From positions 1 through 52,581 of the forward strand of contig NZ_LGEL01000036.1 of NCBI RefSeq assembly GCF_001636695.1: 52,581 nucleotides of DNA. Direction: 5' to 3'. Below, in pieces: positions 18,593-26,924 of this stretch. The translations under genes and the position numbers were made by a program. Position 1 is the first letter of the stretch; each line of letters begins with the position of its first letter. Origin of the DNA: Pedobacter panaciterrae (GTDB lineage: Bacteria > Bacteroidota > Bacteroidia > Sphingobacteriales > Sphingobacteriaceae). A model generated the notes under the pieces. It had not been told where the DNA came from, ran no database searches, and saw only the letters and a program-made list of their open reading frames with translations.

Positions 18593-21058
18593 TTAATAAT
18601 GTCGGTCAAAAAACACACCACTTACCGCAGCATTTTCGCCACGTACATGATTAACTCGAATCCTTATGCTTCCGGAGTAATTAAAGATCAGGTATTTTCC
18701 ATTTTTATAATCCTTGATTAACTGAACTGGTGAGATAAGTTTGAGTGTTTTGGCGTCAAATATTTCTATGGCAGATCGCCTTCCTTTGTTATCCCAATCT
18801 AAAAAGTACAGTGCGATTTGATGATTCTGAGTTCCCGCAACCTGAACATCCATTGTTAAGGTCTGTAAAGTTGGAATTGGATCTTTGGTTACAATGGCAC
18901 CAAAGCCTCGGTTAGCACCTGATGTGTCGCTTAATACCCTATCGTCTGACGGAAGTTCCAAATGAACATTTGCCTCGTTCCTTAACTTTACCGAAGATAT
19001 GTATGCAGGTAATTTCTGTAAGTGTTTATTGATTTCAAGGTAGTTAAACAAAACAAATCCTTCTTTTCCGTAAGTACCTTTCCAGTTCCCGGAAGTTAAA
19101 CTATCCTGCTGAAAAATATTGACAGGGTAATTCCATGGCAAATTTTTAACCTGTGCAGCTTTATTTAATGTTTTATAGACTACCTTATATTCATATTTAC
19201 CTGGCGCTAAATTATTTACATTTATATAGTCATCTTTAATCTGGAATCCGGCACCATTCATAATTTGTTTTTCATTCAAAAAAAGAGATTTCAAGGTATT
19301 GCCGCCTAAGGGAATTGCAACGCGTTTTGCTAAAGTTCCATTAGGTACTTCGATTGTAGTTATCCCTGATTTCACATTAAAACTTGCGGAGATCAATCCA
19401 TTTAACGTTGGCGTACTTCCATTTACATAAGAGATGGTGTCTCCTAAGTGAGGAACAATTTCAAAGACTTTGAAACCCGGTTCCAGTGGTTTGATGCCCA
19501 ACACCTCTTCCGACAACCATTTAACTACTCCGGCACTCCATGGATGTGTTAAGCTGGTGTAACCACACTGATTATTGGGTGGAGCATCATTTTTATCGAG
19601 TATGGCATTCCAACTTGGACGATACACTTCAAAAAATGTTGTTCCACCATATTTAAGTTGCCCTCCCCAACTATCTTTAACTGAACTTATTGCATCCTGA
19701 TACTTTTGCATTTTTGCCATTGCCCCTATGATGAAGTACTCATTAAACGGGGAATAAGACAAGCGGTTTACCCTATCTGTATAGTTACGCTGGTAAAATA
19801 GTGCTTCTTCTTTAGGGGTGGTAAGTCCTGTATTAATAGCATCTGCCGAGGCATGAAGTCCAAATTCATTTGGCCAGTTCTTTTTCTTTCTTTCTTCAGC
19901 AATTTTCTGTTGGGCATAACTGGTATATTTCTCTGCCAGGTCAGCTCTTCCAATTTGTTTCATTAAGCGGCCAAACTCAGCCCATGAACGTATGGTGAGC
20001 ATTGAATAAGCACGCTGAGATTCATCAGTATCCGGATTTTCAAAACCTGCCCCCAGACGCTCGTCCCAACCATAAAAGCCTAACTTAGGTGACTTTCCAA
20101 AGTGCTGATATGCGAGGTCTAGTTTTTTACAAGCGTTATCTATATATTTTTCGGCAAATTCAACGTCTCCTGTATAATTTACATAATCAATAAGACTTAA
20201 AACCCAGTAGAGAGAATAGCTTAGAATGCCATTATTCAATTCTGCTGTATTGATGGTATTGGCTTTCACAAAATCGTAATTACCAAAGGCAACCATTGAA
20301 GCTGCTTGCGAGGGATAAGCATCACCGGTCCATGAATGGCGGTCGCTCCGCTCCATTAATATTGCGCCAAAATAATCCTTTTGAAGGTTTAGTTTAACTG
20401 TATAGGCACCTGTATACCATATCTGCGTTAGTTCCGTATCGCTGCAGGAAAAACTACCGCGATAGTTTACCGGTTTAACCTGACTAACCAAACGAAGGTT
20501 TTTAATATGCCAGGTTTGTTGATGTGACAATACGTTTATCCAGCCAAACCTTACTCCTTCATAAAGTTCCGGGTTTAACTCCAGTCTGTAAGTTTGGCCT
20601 TTTTTAACTGGAGCCATCGTTTTAAGAGGATGTAATGCACCACTATTTACAATTGCGGGCTCATTGTACTCGCTGATACTCATGGTTACGCTATCAATTA
20701 AATCATCGGATTCAAATTCAAGCCAACCGGCATTTGTTTGTCCAAAATCAAAACGAATGGATCCCTTTCCATTTACGGTAATTATGCCGTCCTTCTTAAA
20801 ATCCTTTGTACTAAAATTATCGGGAGTTGAAGTTTTCCAGCTAACAGGATGCAGGATATAGCTTTCCAGACCATCTGATGCTTTAGGGTTATTCCAACTG
20901 TAAGTAATGAGGGGATCAGGCGAAAACGGATTTTCGGGCATGTTCTTTTGCGCCGAAATTAATGGATAAGTACTGTTTTGTGCATATGCAATTTGATTAT
21001 AGTTTAAACAGAACATCAAAAAAGCAATAGTAAAAAATGCACGCGCAAAATAAATCAT
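18593..21058 (-). CDS. GH78-like alpha-L-rhamnosidase, secreted
   Basis: This 821-residue exported protein (signal peptide to 'QIAYAQ') has N-terminal beta-sandwich regions, a six-hairpin (alpha/alpha)6 catalytic domain from about residue 205 to 530, then C-terminal sandwich parts. The region where GH78 enzymes have the general acid reads 'LMERSDRHSWTGDAYPS' (D239, D246), unlike the classical CPxRDE form but like a divergent rhamnosidase-like subgroup. 'CGYTSLTHPWSAGVVKWL' is the conserved late motif of the fold. It would release L-rhamnose in the periplasm or on the surface. It is the first gene of operon B. A rhamnosidase is likely; another alpha-glycosidase cannot be excluded. Confidence 0.85.
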   Translation of the reverse strand: MIYFARAFFTIAFLMFCLNYNQIAYAQNSTYPLISAQKNMPENPFSPDPLITYSWNNPKASDGLESYILHPVSWKTSTPDNFSTKDFKKDGIITVNGKGSIRFDFGQTNAGWLEFESDDLIDSVTMSISEYNEPAIVNSGALHPLKTMAPVKKGQTYRLELNPELYEGVRFGWINVLSHQQTWHIKNLRLVSQVKPVNYRGSFSCSDTELTQIWYTGAYTVKLNLQKDYFGAILMERSDRHSWTGDAYPSQAASMVAFGNYDFVKANTINTAELNNGILSYSLYWVLSLIDYVNYTGDVEFAEKYIDNACKKLDLAYQHFGKSPKLGFYGWDERLGAGFENPDTDESQRAYSMLTIRSWAEFGRLMKQIGRADLAEKYTSYAQQKIAEERKKKNWPNEFGLHASADAINTGLTTPKEEALFYQRNYTDRVNRLSYSPFNEYFIIGAMAKMQKYQDAISSVKDSWGGQLKYGGTTFFEVYRPSWNAILDKNDAPPNNQCGYTSLTHPWSAGVVKWLSEEVLGIKPLEPGFKVFEIVPHLGDTISYVNGSTPTLNGLISASFNVKSGITTIEVPNGTLAKRVAIPLGGNTLKSLFLNEKQIMNGAGFQIKDDYINVNNLAPGKYEYKVVYKTLNKAAQVKNLPWNYPVNIFQQDSLTSGNWKGTYGKEGFVLFNYLEINKHLQKLPAYISSVKLRNEANVHLELPSDDRVLSDTSGANRGFGAIVTKDPIPTLQTLTMDVQVAGTQNHQIALYFLDWDNKGRRSAIEIFDAKTLKLISPVQLIKDYKNGKYLIFNYSGSIRIRVNHVRGENAAVSGVFFDRHY

Positions 21059-21105
21059 ATGAAGTTACCCCCGTTAATACAGTGAAATTAAATTTGGTTT
21101 GAATA

Positions 21106-21113
21106 CGAAGTTA
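21106..21113 (-). promoter_or_regulatory. Candidate -7 box of the GH78 operon
   Basis: The minus strand reads TAACTTCG, one mismatch from TAnnTTTG, 47 bases before the ATG at 21058. The 44-base gap to the site B motif is identical to the gap at susC, which is the main reason for calling it. Confidence 0.4.
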
Positions 21114-21157
21114 CAATGCCACCATTAAAATACGCTTATTTTTAAACGGCTTTTCTT

Positions 21158-21173
21158 TGCACTTTTTGGCATT
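21158..21173. promoter_or_regulatory. Candidate AraC-type operator, site B
   Basis: The plus strand reads TGCACTTTTTGGCATT, differing from site A by one base. It is the only notable element in the gene-free stretch 21059-21393 apart from the -7-like box; the rest of that stretch is AT-rich with no gene that I can see. The match and the equal spacing are seen in the sequence; regulator binding is inferred. Confidence 0.6.
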
Positions 21174-21393
21174 AATTAATAGTGCAATACCAGATTATTT
21201 ACGACCAACATACTGTTAACTCCACCTTCATATTTATCACCATAAGCGCTTGAGGAGAATAGTTTAAATCAATTCTTTTCACTTATCAAATGAATCCAAG
21301 AAATGTCCACAAAACACCTTTATTGCTAAATACCAGCACTTTATACAACAAGAAATAGCTATTTTAATACATTTACTGAAAAACAAAAACACT

Positions 21394-21873
21394 ATGAATT
21401 TATTAGATCAAAACATCTTAACAGAAACAGTTACAAATCTGCGGACTTACCAGGGAGGTTTTTTTAAAACACTTATATCACCTTCGCAAACGGACGGAAA
21501 CATGACATTAATGGAAATGACATTACCTAAAGGCGTAGAGCCGCCAATGCATATACACACTAAAGAAGACGAAAGCTTTTATCTGCTTGATGGTGAAATG
21601 ACCTTTCACATCGGGGATGAAGTAATTCACGCCAGAAAAGGAGAAGCTATCTTTGCACCGAGAATGATTCCTCATAGCTTTCAGATTAATACCACATCCG
21701 CGAAGTTTTTAACACTAATCACACCTGGATATCTGCTTAATTATTTCCTGGAGTTCAGTGAACCACAAGAAGGAGAGCCACAGTTAATACATCCTGAAGG
21801 TCCTCCTCCGATGGAAATCATACAAAAAATGACACAACAGCTTACTGAAAAATATGGAGTTCGCTTTGCTTAA
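21394..21873 (+). CDS. Cupin-domain protein (quercetinase-like family)
   Basis: The 159-residue protein is a single-domain cupin. Both cupin motifs are complete: 'PPMHIHTKEDESFYLLDGEM' with H53, H55 and E60, and 'PRMIPHSFQI' with H94, which together form a metal site. Family members include quercetin dioxygenase-like enzymes, isomerases and binding proteins. Its closeness to rhamnosidases makes a flavonoid link tempting (rutin and quercitrin are rhamnosides of quercetin), but the gene is on the opposite strand from operon B and lacks the shared motif, so that is speculative. No signal peptide. Confidence 0.85.
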   Translation: MNLLDQNILTETVTNLRTYQGGFFKTLISPSQTDGNMTLMEMTLPKGVEPPMHIHTKEDESFYLLDGEMTFHIGDEVIHARKGEAIFAPRMIPHSFQINTTSAKFLTLITPGYLLNYFLEFSEPQEGEPQLIHPEGPPPMEIIQKMTQQLTEKYGVRFA

Positions 21874-21902
21874 AGATTAAAATGGTTTTATTGCCACCAC
21901 GT

Positions 21903-21959
21903 AACTGCCTACTACGCCATCAACTGCCTAATACGTCATCAACTGCCTACTACGTCATC
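21903..21959 (+). repeat. Three tandem 19-base repeats next to hairpin copy 2
   Basis: Units at 21903-21921, 21922-21940 and 21941-21959 read AACTGCCTACTACGYCATC with one or two changes. The third unit is the outer part of the left hairpin arm, so the array seems to have grown from the hairpin edge. It is too short and lacks spacers, so it is not a CRISPR. Confidence 0.85.
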
Positions 21960-22041
21960 TCGACGATAGGAGAGATCTCTTGGTCAAATTATGAAACATA
22001 ATCAAGAGATCTCTCCTATCGTCGAGATGACGTAGTAGGCA
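21944..22041. repeat. REP/MITE-like hairpin element, copy 2
   Basis: Arms at 21944-21982 and 22003-22041 are perfect 39-base inverted repeats around a 20-base loop. The arm core (GTCATCTCGACGATAGGAGA) is shared with copy 1 at 95-201. The element lies between the convergent cupin and metQ genes, where it may act as a two-way terminator. Degenerate TGACG fragments continue to about 22105. Confidence 0.92.
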
Positions 22042-22136
22042 ATTAATGACGGGTATGCGTTGTCGAATGACGAGGTAGCTATATCATGATGTCATTAGAA
22101 TGACGGTTTTACCTTTTTTGGGCATTCTTTTTCTAA

Positions 22137-22955
22137 TTACCATCCTTTAACAGCTCCGCCTTTAAATTCATTTTCGGCAGCCTGAGCTACTTCAGCAGAT
22201 TGATATGCTTTTACAAAATTTTTAATTTCAGCTCTATCTTTATCTTCCGCTCTGGTAACAATGATGTTTACGTAAGGAGACTCCCTATCCTCTACAAAAA
22301 GTCCATCACGTTCCGCAACTAACCCTACAGGTGTAGCAAAAGTATTGTTAATGATAGCAATAGTTACATTCTTATCATCCAGTGCCCTTGGTAACTGAGG
22401 AGCCTCAAGCTCAACAATTTTAAGTTGTTTTGGATTTTCCAAAATATCATTTACAGTAGGCAATAATCCAACTCCATCTTTTAATTTCAACAGGTTGGCC
22501 TTTTGTAGCAACAATAATGCTCTGCCGCCGTTCGTAGGGTCATTAGGTATGATAATGGTACTGCCATCCTTAAGTTCTTCAATCTTTTTTATCTTTTTGG
22601 AATAACCGGCAAGAGGATAAACAAAGGTATTGCCAACGATTGCAAAATTATAACCGCGTTGTTTAGCCTGCACATCTAAATAAGGTTTATTTTGAAATGC
22701 ATTAGCATCAATATCCCCCTGGTGAAGTGCTTCATTCGGCATTACATAATCATTAAACTGTACCAGTTCTACTTCTAATCCATATTTATCCTTAGCTACC
22801 TTTTGAGCAGCCTGAGCAACGGTATACTCCGGTCCCGATTCAACTCCGACTTTAATATGGTTTGCAATGTTCTTTTTTGAATTACCGCCACAGCTAAATA
22901 AGCCAACTGAAGCTATGATTGTAAGTGCTGCAAGCGCTTTAATTTCTATTTTCAT
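22137..22955 (-). CDS. metQ: Methionine ABC transporter substrate-binding lipoprotein MetQ
   Basis: The 272-residue protein has a lipoprotein signal with lipobox 'LFSCGG' and the NlpA/MetQ fold, with 'IKVGVESGPEYTVAQAAQKVAKDKYGLEVELVQFNDYVMPNEAL' changed only in detail from known MetQ, then 'IDANAFQNKPYLD' and 'IPNDPTNGGRALLLLQKA'. It binds methionine outside the inner membrane for MetNI. It is the third gene of the metNIQ operon, 22 bases after metI. Ligand assignment rests on the complete operon; relatives may bind other amino acids. Confidence 0.93.
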   Translation of the reverse strand: MKIEIKALAALTIIASVGLFSCGGNSKKNIANHIKVGVESGPEYTVAQAAQKVAKDKYGLEVELVQFNDYVMPNEALHQGDIDANAFQNKPYLDVQAKQRGYNFAIVGNTFVYPLAGYSKKIKKIEELKDGSTIIIPNDPTNGGRALLLLQKANLLKLKDGVGLLPTVNDILENPKQLKIVELEAPQLPRALDDKNVTIAIINNTFATPVGLVAERDGLFVEDRESPYVNIIVTRAEDKDRAEIKNFVKAYQSAEVAQAAENEFKGGAVKGW

Positions 22956-22977
22956 CTGTATAAGTTATTTTAATTAG

Positions 22978-23634
22978 TTATTTTCTGTGATCCACTTTTT
23001 TAGCAATAAAATCGCCGGTAAATTGTATAAAGAATACCAGGGCTACAAGTGAAACCAATACGGTATTCATTACGGTTACATCATATCCTACATATCCGTA
23101 CTGATAGCCTATTTGTCCAAGTCCGCCTGCTCCAACAGCTCCTCCCATTGCAGAATAGCCTACAAGGGTTATTAAGGTAATTGAAGCTGTATTGATCAAA
23201 GACGGAAGTGCTTCGGGTAGCAGGACTTTATAAACGATCTGAAATGGTGTTGCGCCCATCGCCCTTGCTGCTTCTACCAAACCATGAGGAACCTCAATTA
23301 GACTGTTTTCTACCATACGGGCTATAAATGGTGCTGCACCAATGCTTAAAGGAACCAAAGCTGCCTCTACGCCTATTGAAGTACCAACAAGCATTCTTGT
23401 AAAAGGTATCATCCAGACAATTAATATAATAAATGGAATAGACCTGAAGATATTAACAATAACCGATACGGTGTTATTAAGACCTCTGTTTTCTAAAACT
23501 TGTCCTTTGCGGGTCATAAACAACATTACGCCAGTTGGCAATCCAATAACAAATCCAAAAAAACCAGATACAAAGGTCATAACGATCGTTTCCCATGCTC
23601 CTTTAAAAAGGAGTAAAATCATTGGCTCAGACAT
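22978..23634 (-). CDS. metI: Methionine ABC transporter permease MetI
   Basis: The 218-residue inner-membrane protein has about five transmembrane helices and the ABC permease EAA loop ('[20 protein letters not shown]', from residue 121), which docks on the ATPase. '[22 protein letters not shown]' is the typical MetI C-terminal motif. Its start overlaps the end of metN by eight bases, which indicates translational coupling. Confidence 0.95.
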   Translation of the reverse strand: MSEPMILLLFKGAWETIVMTFVSGFFGFVIGLPTGVMLFMTRKGQVLENRGLNNTVSVIVNIFRSIPFIILIVWMIPFTRMLVGTSIGVEAALVPLSIGAAPFIARMVENSLIEVPHGLVEAARAMGATPFQIVYKVLLPEALPSLINTASITLITLVGYSAMGGAVGAGGLGQIGYQYGYVGYDVTVMNTVLVSLVALVFFIQFTGDFIAKKVDHRK

Positions 23635-24658
23635 ATCCCAATACCTCCACTCTTATTTGTTTGCTGTTATAAAATTCTACTGCCTTTTGGTGATTTTCTT
23701 CGGTACCGGAAACTTCAATTACCATTGCACCAAATTTAACACCACCTGCATATTCAATTTGCGCATAAATAATATTGTTGTCGAGCTGAAATAAGCGGCT
23801 TACTTCAGATAAAACAGGATCATCGGCAGATTGACCTGTAAACTCGAGTTTTAACAATGGCTTTTTGCTTGCTTCTTTCTTAACACTTAGCCTTTCCAGA
23901 TACTCAACCGGTATATTGATTTTTAAAGATGACGCTATAAATTCCTTGGTTATGTCTGTTTTTGGGTGTGCAAAAATTTCACTAACAGAGCCCTGCTCTA
24001 TAAGTTCTCCTCCACTAATTACAGCCACCTGATCACAAATATTCTTAACAACATCCATCTCATGTGTTATCAACAAGATGGTAATATTCAGGCGTTTATT
24101 AATGTCTTTTAATAAGTTAAGGATTGACTTTGTTGTGGCAGGATCCAGCGCACTGGTAGCCTCATCACATAACAGCACTTTCGGATTACTTGCTAAAGTG
24201 CGGGCAATGGCTACGCGTTGCTTTTGTCCGCCAGATAAATTTGCAGGATAATCATTATATTTTTCTTCAAGTCCCACCAGTTTAAGCAGCTCAGTAACCC
24301 TTGTACTGATATCGTGCTTAGGCAACTTATCGAGCTCCAAAGGAAAAGCAATGTTCTCAGAAACCGTTCTGGACGATAACAGATTAAAATGCTGAAAGAT
24401 CATTCCAATCTGTCTTCTTTCTTTAGCCAGCTCAGCAGCAGATAAATCCATCAGATTTCGTCCGTCAACAATCACTTCGCCTGAAGTTGGCCTCTCCAGC
24501 AAATTAACACAACGGATTAAAGTACTTTTACCGGCTCCCGAAGCCCCAATTACACCAAATATCTTCCCCTTAGGAACCGTAAGTGACACCTTTGACAGGG
24601 CTACGATTTCCCTGTTTTTCTGGTGAAACTTTTTAGTTATATTTTTTAATTCAATCAT
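23627..24658 (-). CDS. metN: Methionine ABC transporter ATP-binding protein MetN
   Basis: The 343-residue ATPase has Walker A 'GASGAGKST' (38-46), the ABC signature '[10 protein letters not shown]', Walker B '[13 protein letters not shown]', and the switch His in '[10 protein letters not shown]'. The last roughly 80 residues form the NIL (ACT-like) domain of MetN, which binds methionine and inhibits transport (trans-inhibition). It is the first gene of metNIQ. A -7-like box lies upstream at 24710-24719. Confidence 0.96.
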   Translation of the reverse strand: MIELKNITKKFHQKNREIVALSKVSLTVPKGKIFGVIGASGAGKSTLIRCVNLLERPTSGEVIVDGRNLMDLSAAELAKERRQIGMIFQHFNLLSSRTVSENIAFPLELDKLPKHDISTRVTELLKLVGLEEKYNDYPANLSGGQKQRVAIARTLASNPKVLLCDEATSALDPATTKSILNLLKDINKRLNITILLITHEMDVVKNICDQVAVISGGELIEQGSVSEIFAHPKTDITKEFIASSLKINIPVEYLERLSVKKEASKKPLLKLEFTGQSADDPVLSEVSRLFQLDNNIIYAQIEYAGGVKFGAMVIEVSGTEENHQKAVEFYNSKQIRVEVLGYV

Positions 24659-24709
24659 TAAACTTCTTGCAGTTTTGGACTTAGTATATGTTCATAAAAC
24701 TAAGATCGC

Positions 24710-24719
24710 TGCAAAAGTA
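24710..24719 (-). promoter_or_regulatory. Candidate -7 box of metNIQ
   Basis: The minus strand reads TACTTTTGCA, matching the TAnnTTTG box with the GCA extension frequently seen in Bacteroidota. It is about 50 bases before the metN ATG, in the 87-base gap after the flavoenzyme gene. No SAM riboswitch fold was recognised here. Confidence 0.45.
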
Positions 24720-24745
24720 AGAATAATCATTAATAGTCTAGTATA

Positions 24746-25654
24746 TTAATAGACTTCTTCTATAAGTTCTTTGTTTATCATCGCCCCTGCTTTCATGCCC
24801 GCTGCAACTGCAACTGATACAGCGCGTAACATAGTAGTATTATCCCCTGCAGCATAAATTCCCGGAATGGTTGTCTTTTGAAAATCATCAATATTAATAA
24901 AGCCATGTTCATTAAGGGTACATCCTAATTGTTCAGGCAATGTTGAATGTTGTTTAAATCCAATTCTGGCAAAAATTGCTGAAAGCTTTTGCTTACTTCC
25001 ATCTTTAAAAACAACATTTGTGATATATCCCTGATTATGTTCAATTTCAGCAATCTCTTTTTCTATGATCTCAATATTGTGCTTTTTAATTTTCTCAGCT
25101 TGTTCGGATGTGAGTGTGGATTGCCCATTGGTGAACAGTACCAGATCCTTTGTCCAGTTATTGATCAATCTGGAAACTTCGAAAGCCAAATCACCGTTGG
25201 CAATCAGACCAATTGATTTGTGCCTGACTTCATATCCATGACAATATGGGCAATGCAAAACAGAAATACCCCAGCATTCTTCAAATCCTTTAATATCAGG
25301 TATCTGATCTACGATACCAGTGGCAAATAACAACTTACCACCAGTAAATGAATCTCCGTTCTGTGTATTTATTATAAACCCTTTTTCTGTTTTCTTGCCT
25401 TCAATTGCCAGACCTTCATAGAAAGTTACTGTGCTATATTTTAAGACCTGACTTTTTGCTATCTCAGCTATTTTAGCTGGTTTTTCCCCATCCTGAGTTA
25501 AGAAGTTATGCGAGTGAGGGGTTTGCCTGTTACAGGGTTTTCCGCTATCTATGATTAACACTTTTCTTAGAGAACGCCCCAGTGCCATAGCAGCTGAAAG
25601 CCCAGCATAACTGCCCCCAATTATGATTACATCAAATCCTTTATTGCCTTCCAT
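24746..25654 (-). CDS. Thioredoxin-reductase-like FAD/NAD(P) oxidoreductase
   Basis: The 302-residue flavoprotein starts with the FAD-binding motif 'VIIIGGSYAGLSAA' and ends with 'GIYAAGDNTTMLRAVSVAVAAGMKAG', both typical of the thioredoxin reductase family. The redox pair is CPYCHGYEV (C135, C138), not the CATCDG of normal TrxB. This form is found in a subgroup that includes dithiol oxidases such as HlmI-type enzymes and in many uncharacterised proteins. It is monocistronic, 87 bases before metN. The partner is unknown, so I do not call it trxB. Confidence 0.88.
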   Translation of the reverse strand: MEGNKGFDVIIIGGSYAGLSAAMALGRSLRKVLIIDSGKPCNRQTPHSHNFLTQDGEKPAKIAEIAKSQVLKYSTVTFYEGLAIEGKKTEKGFIINTQNGDSFTGGKLLFATGIVDQIPDIKGFEECWGISVLHCPYCHGYEVRHKSIGLIANGDLAFEVSRLINNWTKDLVLFTNGQSTLTSEQAEKIKKHNIEIIEKEIAEIEHNQGYITNVVFKDGSKQKLSAIFARIGFKQHSTLPEQLGCTLNEHGFINIDDFQKTTIPGIYAAGDNTTMLRAVSVAVAAGMKAGAMINKELIEEVY

Positions 25655-25761
25655 TTTTGTTTATTTTATTGAATAAAAATCTATTACCATTTATGATAAC
25701 AAAACTAAATACAATAATCAACAATGCAACATAGTTGCAAATAGATAATGTTAGTGGAATA

Positions 25762-26769
25762 TCATTTTTTTAAAGCCTTACTTCCGAAAATGTTATACCG
25801 AATTGCAAAGGCCTGCTGACTATCAATTACACCATCGAGCATGTGAAAGGATAGGGTAAACTTACCTTCAATGCCTTTATATATTTTTGGCCGCCAGCTC
25901 AGATCTAATCTGTTATATGTTTTAGCTGTATAAAACTGATCTCCTTCTTTTATATGATGTGCCTCGCCTTTGTAAAATGAATTGGTAATACCAAATCTGT
26001 GATACTCGGCAGCCATTTCCAGTAATAGTCCCTTTGGGGTTTTCCAGCCTCCTATACTACGCTCACGCTCAAACGACATTAAGCCACCTGTATTAATAGT
26101 TAATGAATCCAAGAATGTTTTACCACTAAAGTCTAAACCTATTTTGACAGCAAGCGCTCCATTATCCTCAATATGATCGCCAGGAATATCTATTGCCGGA
26201 CCTGCATTATGCAACATCATCGCATAATGAGAAATAAAGAACATATCTTTTTTATACTGTCCGGATAATCCGAATATAAAATTCTCTCTGGCCGTTGCCG
26301 TTTGGCGACTTGTCCAGTCAATAAACAACAACTGCTTCCAGTTTTCATTTTCATATTTCAATAACATCCCCTCCACATTAGGACGGTAATAGCTTAGGGT
26401 ATCATTCAAAATTGCTCTTGGAAAATCTGAAAGCAAATCTCTTCTTGGAAACATTCCCATATAGAAGTTCCAGTTTTGTTTACTAAACTGATAATAAACA
26501 ACAGGATCTATTTTATTGGTAAAATGAGGAGAACCAAATTCATGCAGGGCATTAAATCCTACTCTAATTCGATGGGTGCTATCAAGCATTAATCCCAGTT
26601 CAGGAGAAAACCTTAATCCGAATATAGTTTGAGAAAATCGATTTGATCTGGCGTACTCTCTATTATCTGCAAAGGTGTGAATGTTGAGGTTACCTTCGAT
26701 TTCCTGAGAATAAACTTTTGTTATAGCGGAGGACAATAGAATGATAGTTAACAGAATTTTAATTCTCAT
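25762..26769 (-). CDS. Predicted outer-membrane beta-barrel protein, unknown function
   Basis: The 335-residue protein has a clear signal peptide ('MRIKILLTIILLSSAITKVYSQ') followed by alternating amphipathic strands rich in aromatic residues ('WNFYMGMFPRRDLL', 'FTLSFHMLDGVIDSQQAFAIRYNIFG'), consistent with a porin-like barrel of about 14-16 strands. I recognise no named family. It is divergent from the exported SAM hydrolase gene, whose start is 155 bases away, and transcribed alone. Strand number and role are inference. Confidence 0.7.
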   Translation of the reverse strand: MRIKILLTIILLSSAITKVYSQEIEGNLNIHTFADNREYARSNRFSQTIFGLRFSPELGLMLDSTHRIRVGFNALHEFGSPHFTNKIDPVVYYQFSKQNWNFYMGMFPRRDLLSDFPRAILNDTLSYYRPNVEGMLLKYENENWKQLLFIDWTSRQTATARENFIFGLSGQYKKDMFFISHYAMMLHNAGPAIDIPGDHIEDNGALAVKIGLDFSGKTFLDSLTINTGGLMSFERERSIGGWKTPKGLLLEMAAEYHRFGITNSFYKGEAHHIKEGDQFYTAKTYNRLDLSWRPKIYKGIEGKFTLSFHMLDGVIDSQQAFAIRYNIFGSKALKK

Positions 26770-26829
26770 ATATTTAAGATGTGCTTTTAAGGGTTGATTT
26801 ACTGTGTTATTTCCAACAATATGGTTAAT

Positions 26830-26837
26830 TATCTTTG
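26830..26837 (+). promoter_or_regulatory. Candidate -7 box of the SAM hydrolase gene
   Basis: The plus strand reads TATCTTTG, a TAnnTTTG match, 87 bases before the ATG at 26925. No good -33 TTG is seen. Confidence 0.35.
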
Positions 26838-26924
26838 TTTCGATAACACAGGCAAATATTAGATAAAATAGTCTTATTTTAAAACTTAATAAATGTTAGT
26901 TTACAAAATTTAATTTTACGCCCC

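Noticed and set aside
21903-21959. Short tandem repeats as a CRISPR array
   Set aside because: Units are adjacent with no spacers and are pieces of the hairpin arm; no cas genes are present.
24659-24745. SAM riboswitch upstream of metN
   Set aside because: The 87-base gap shows no conserved SAM-I or SAM-II core that I can recognise, only a -7-like box.
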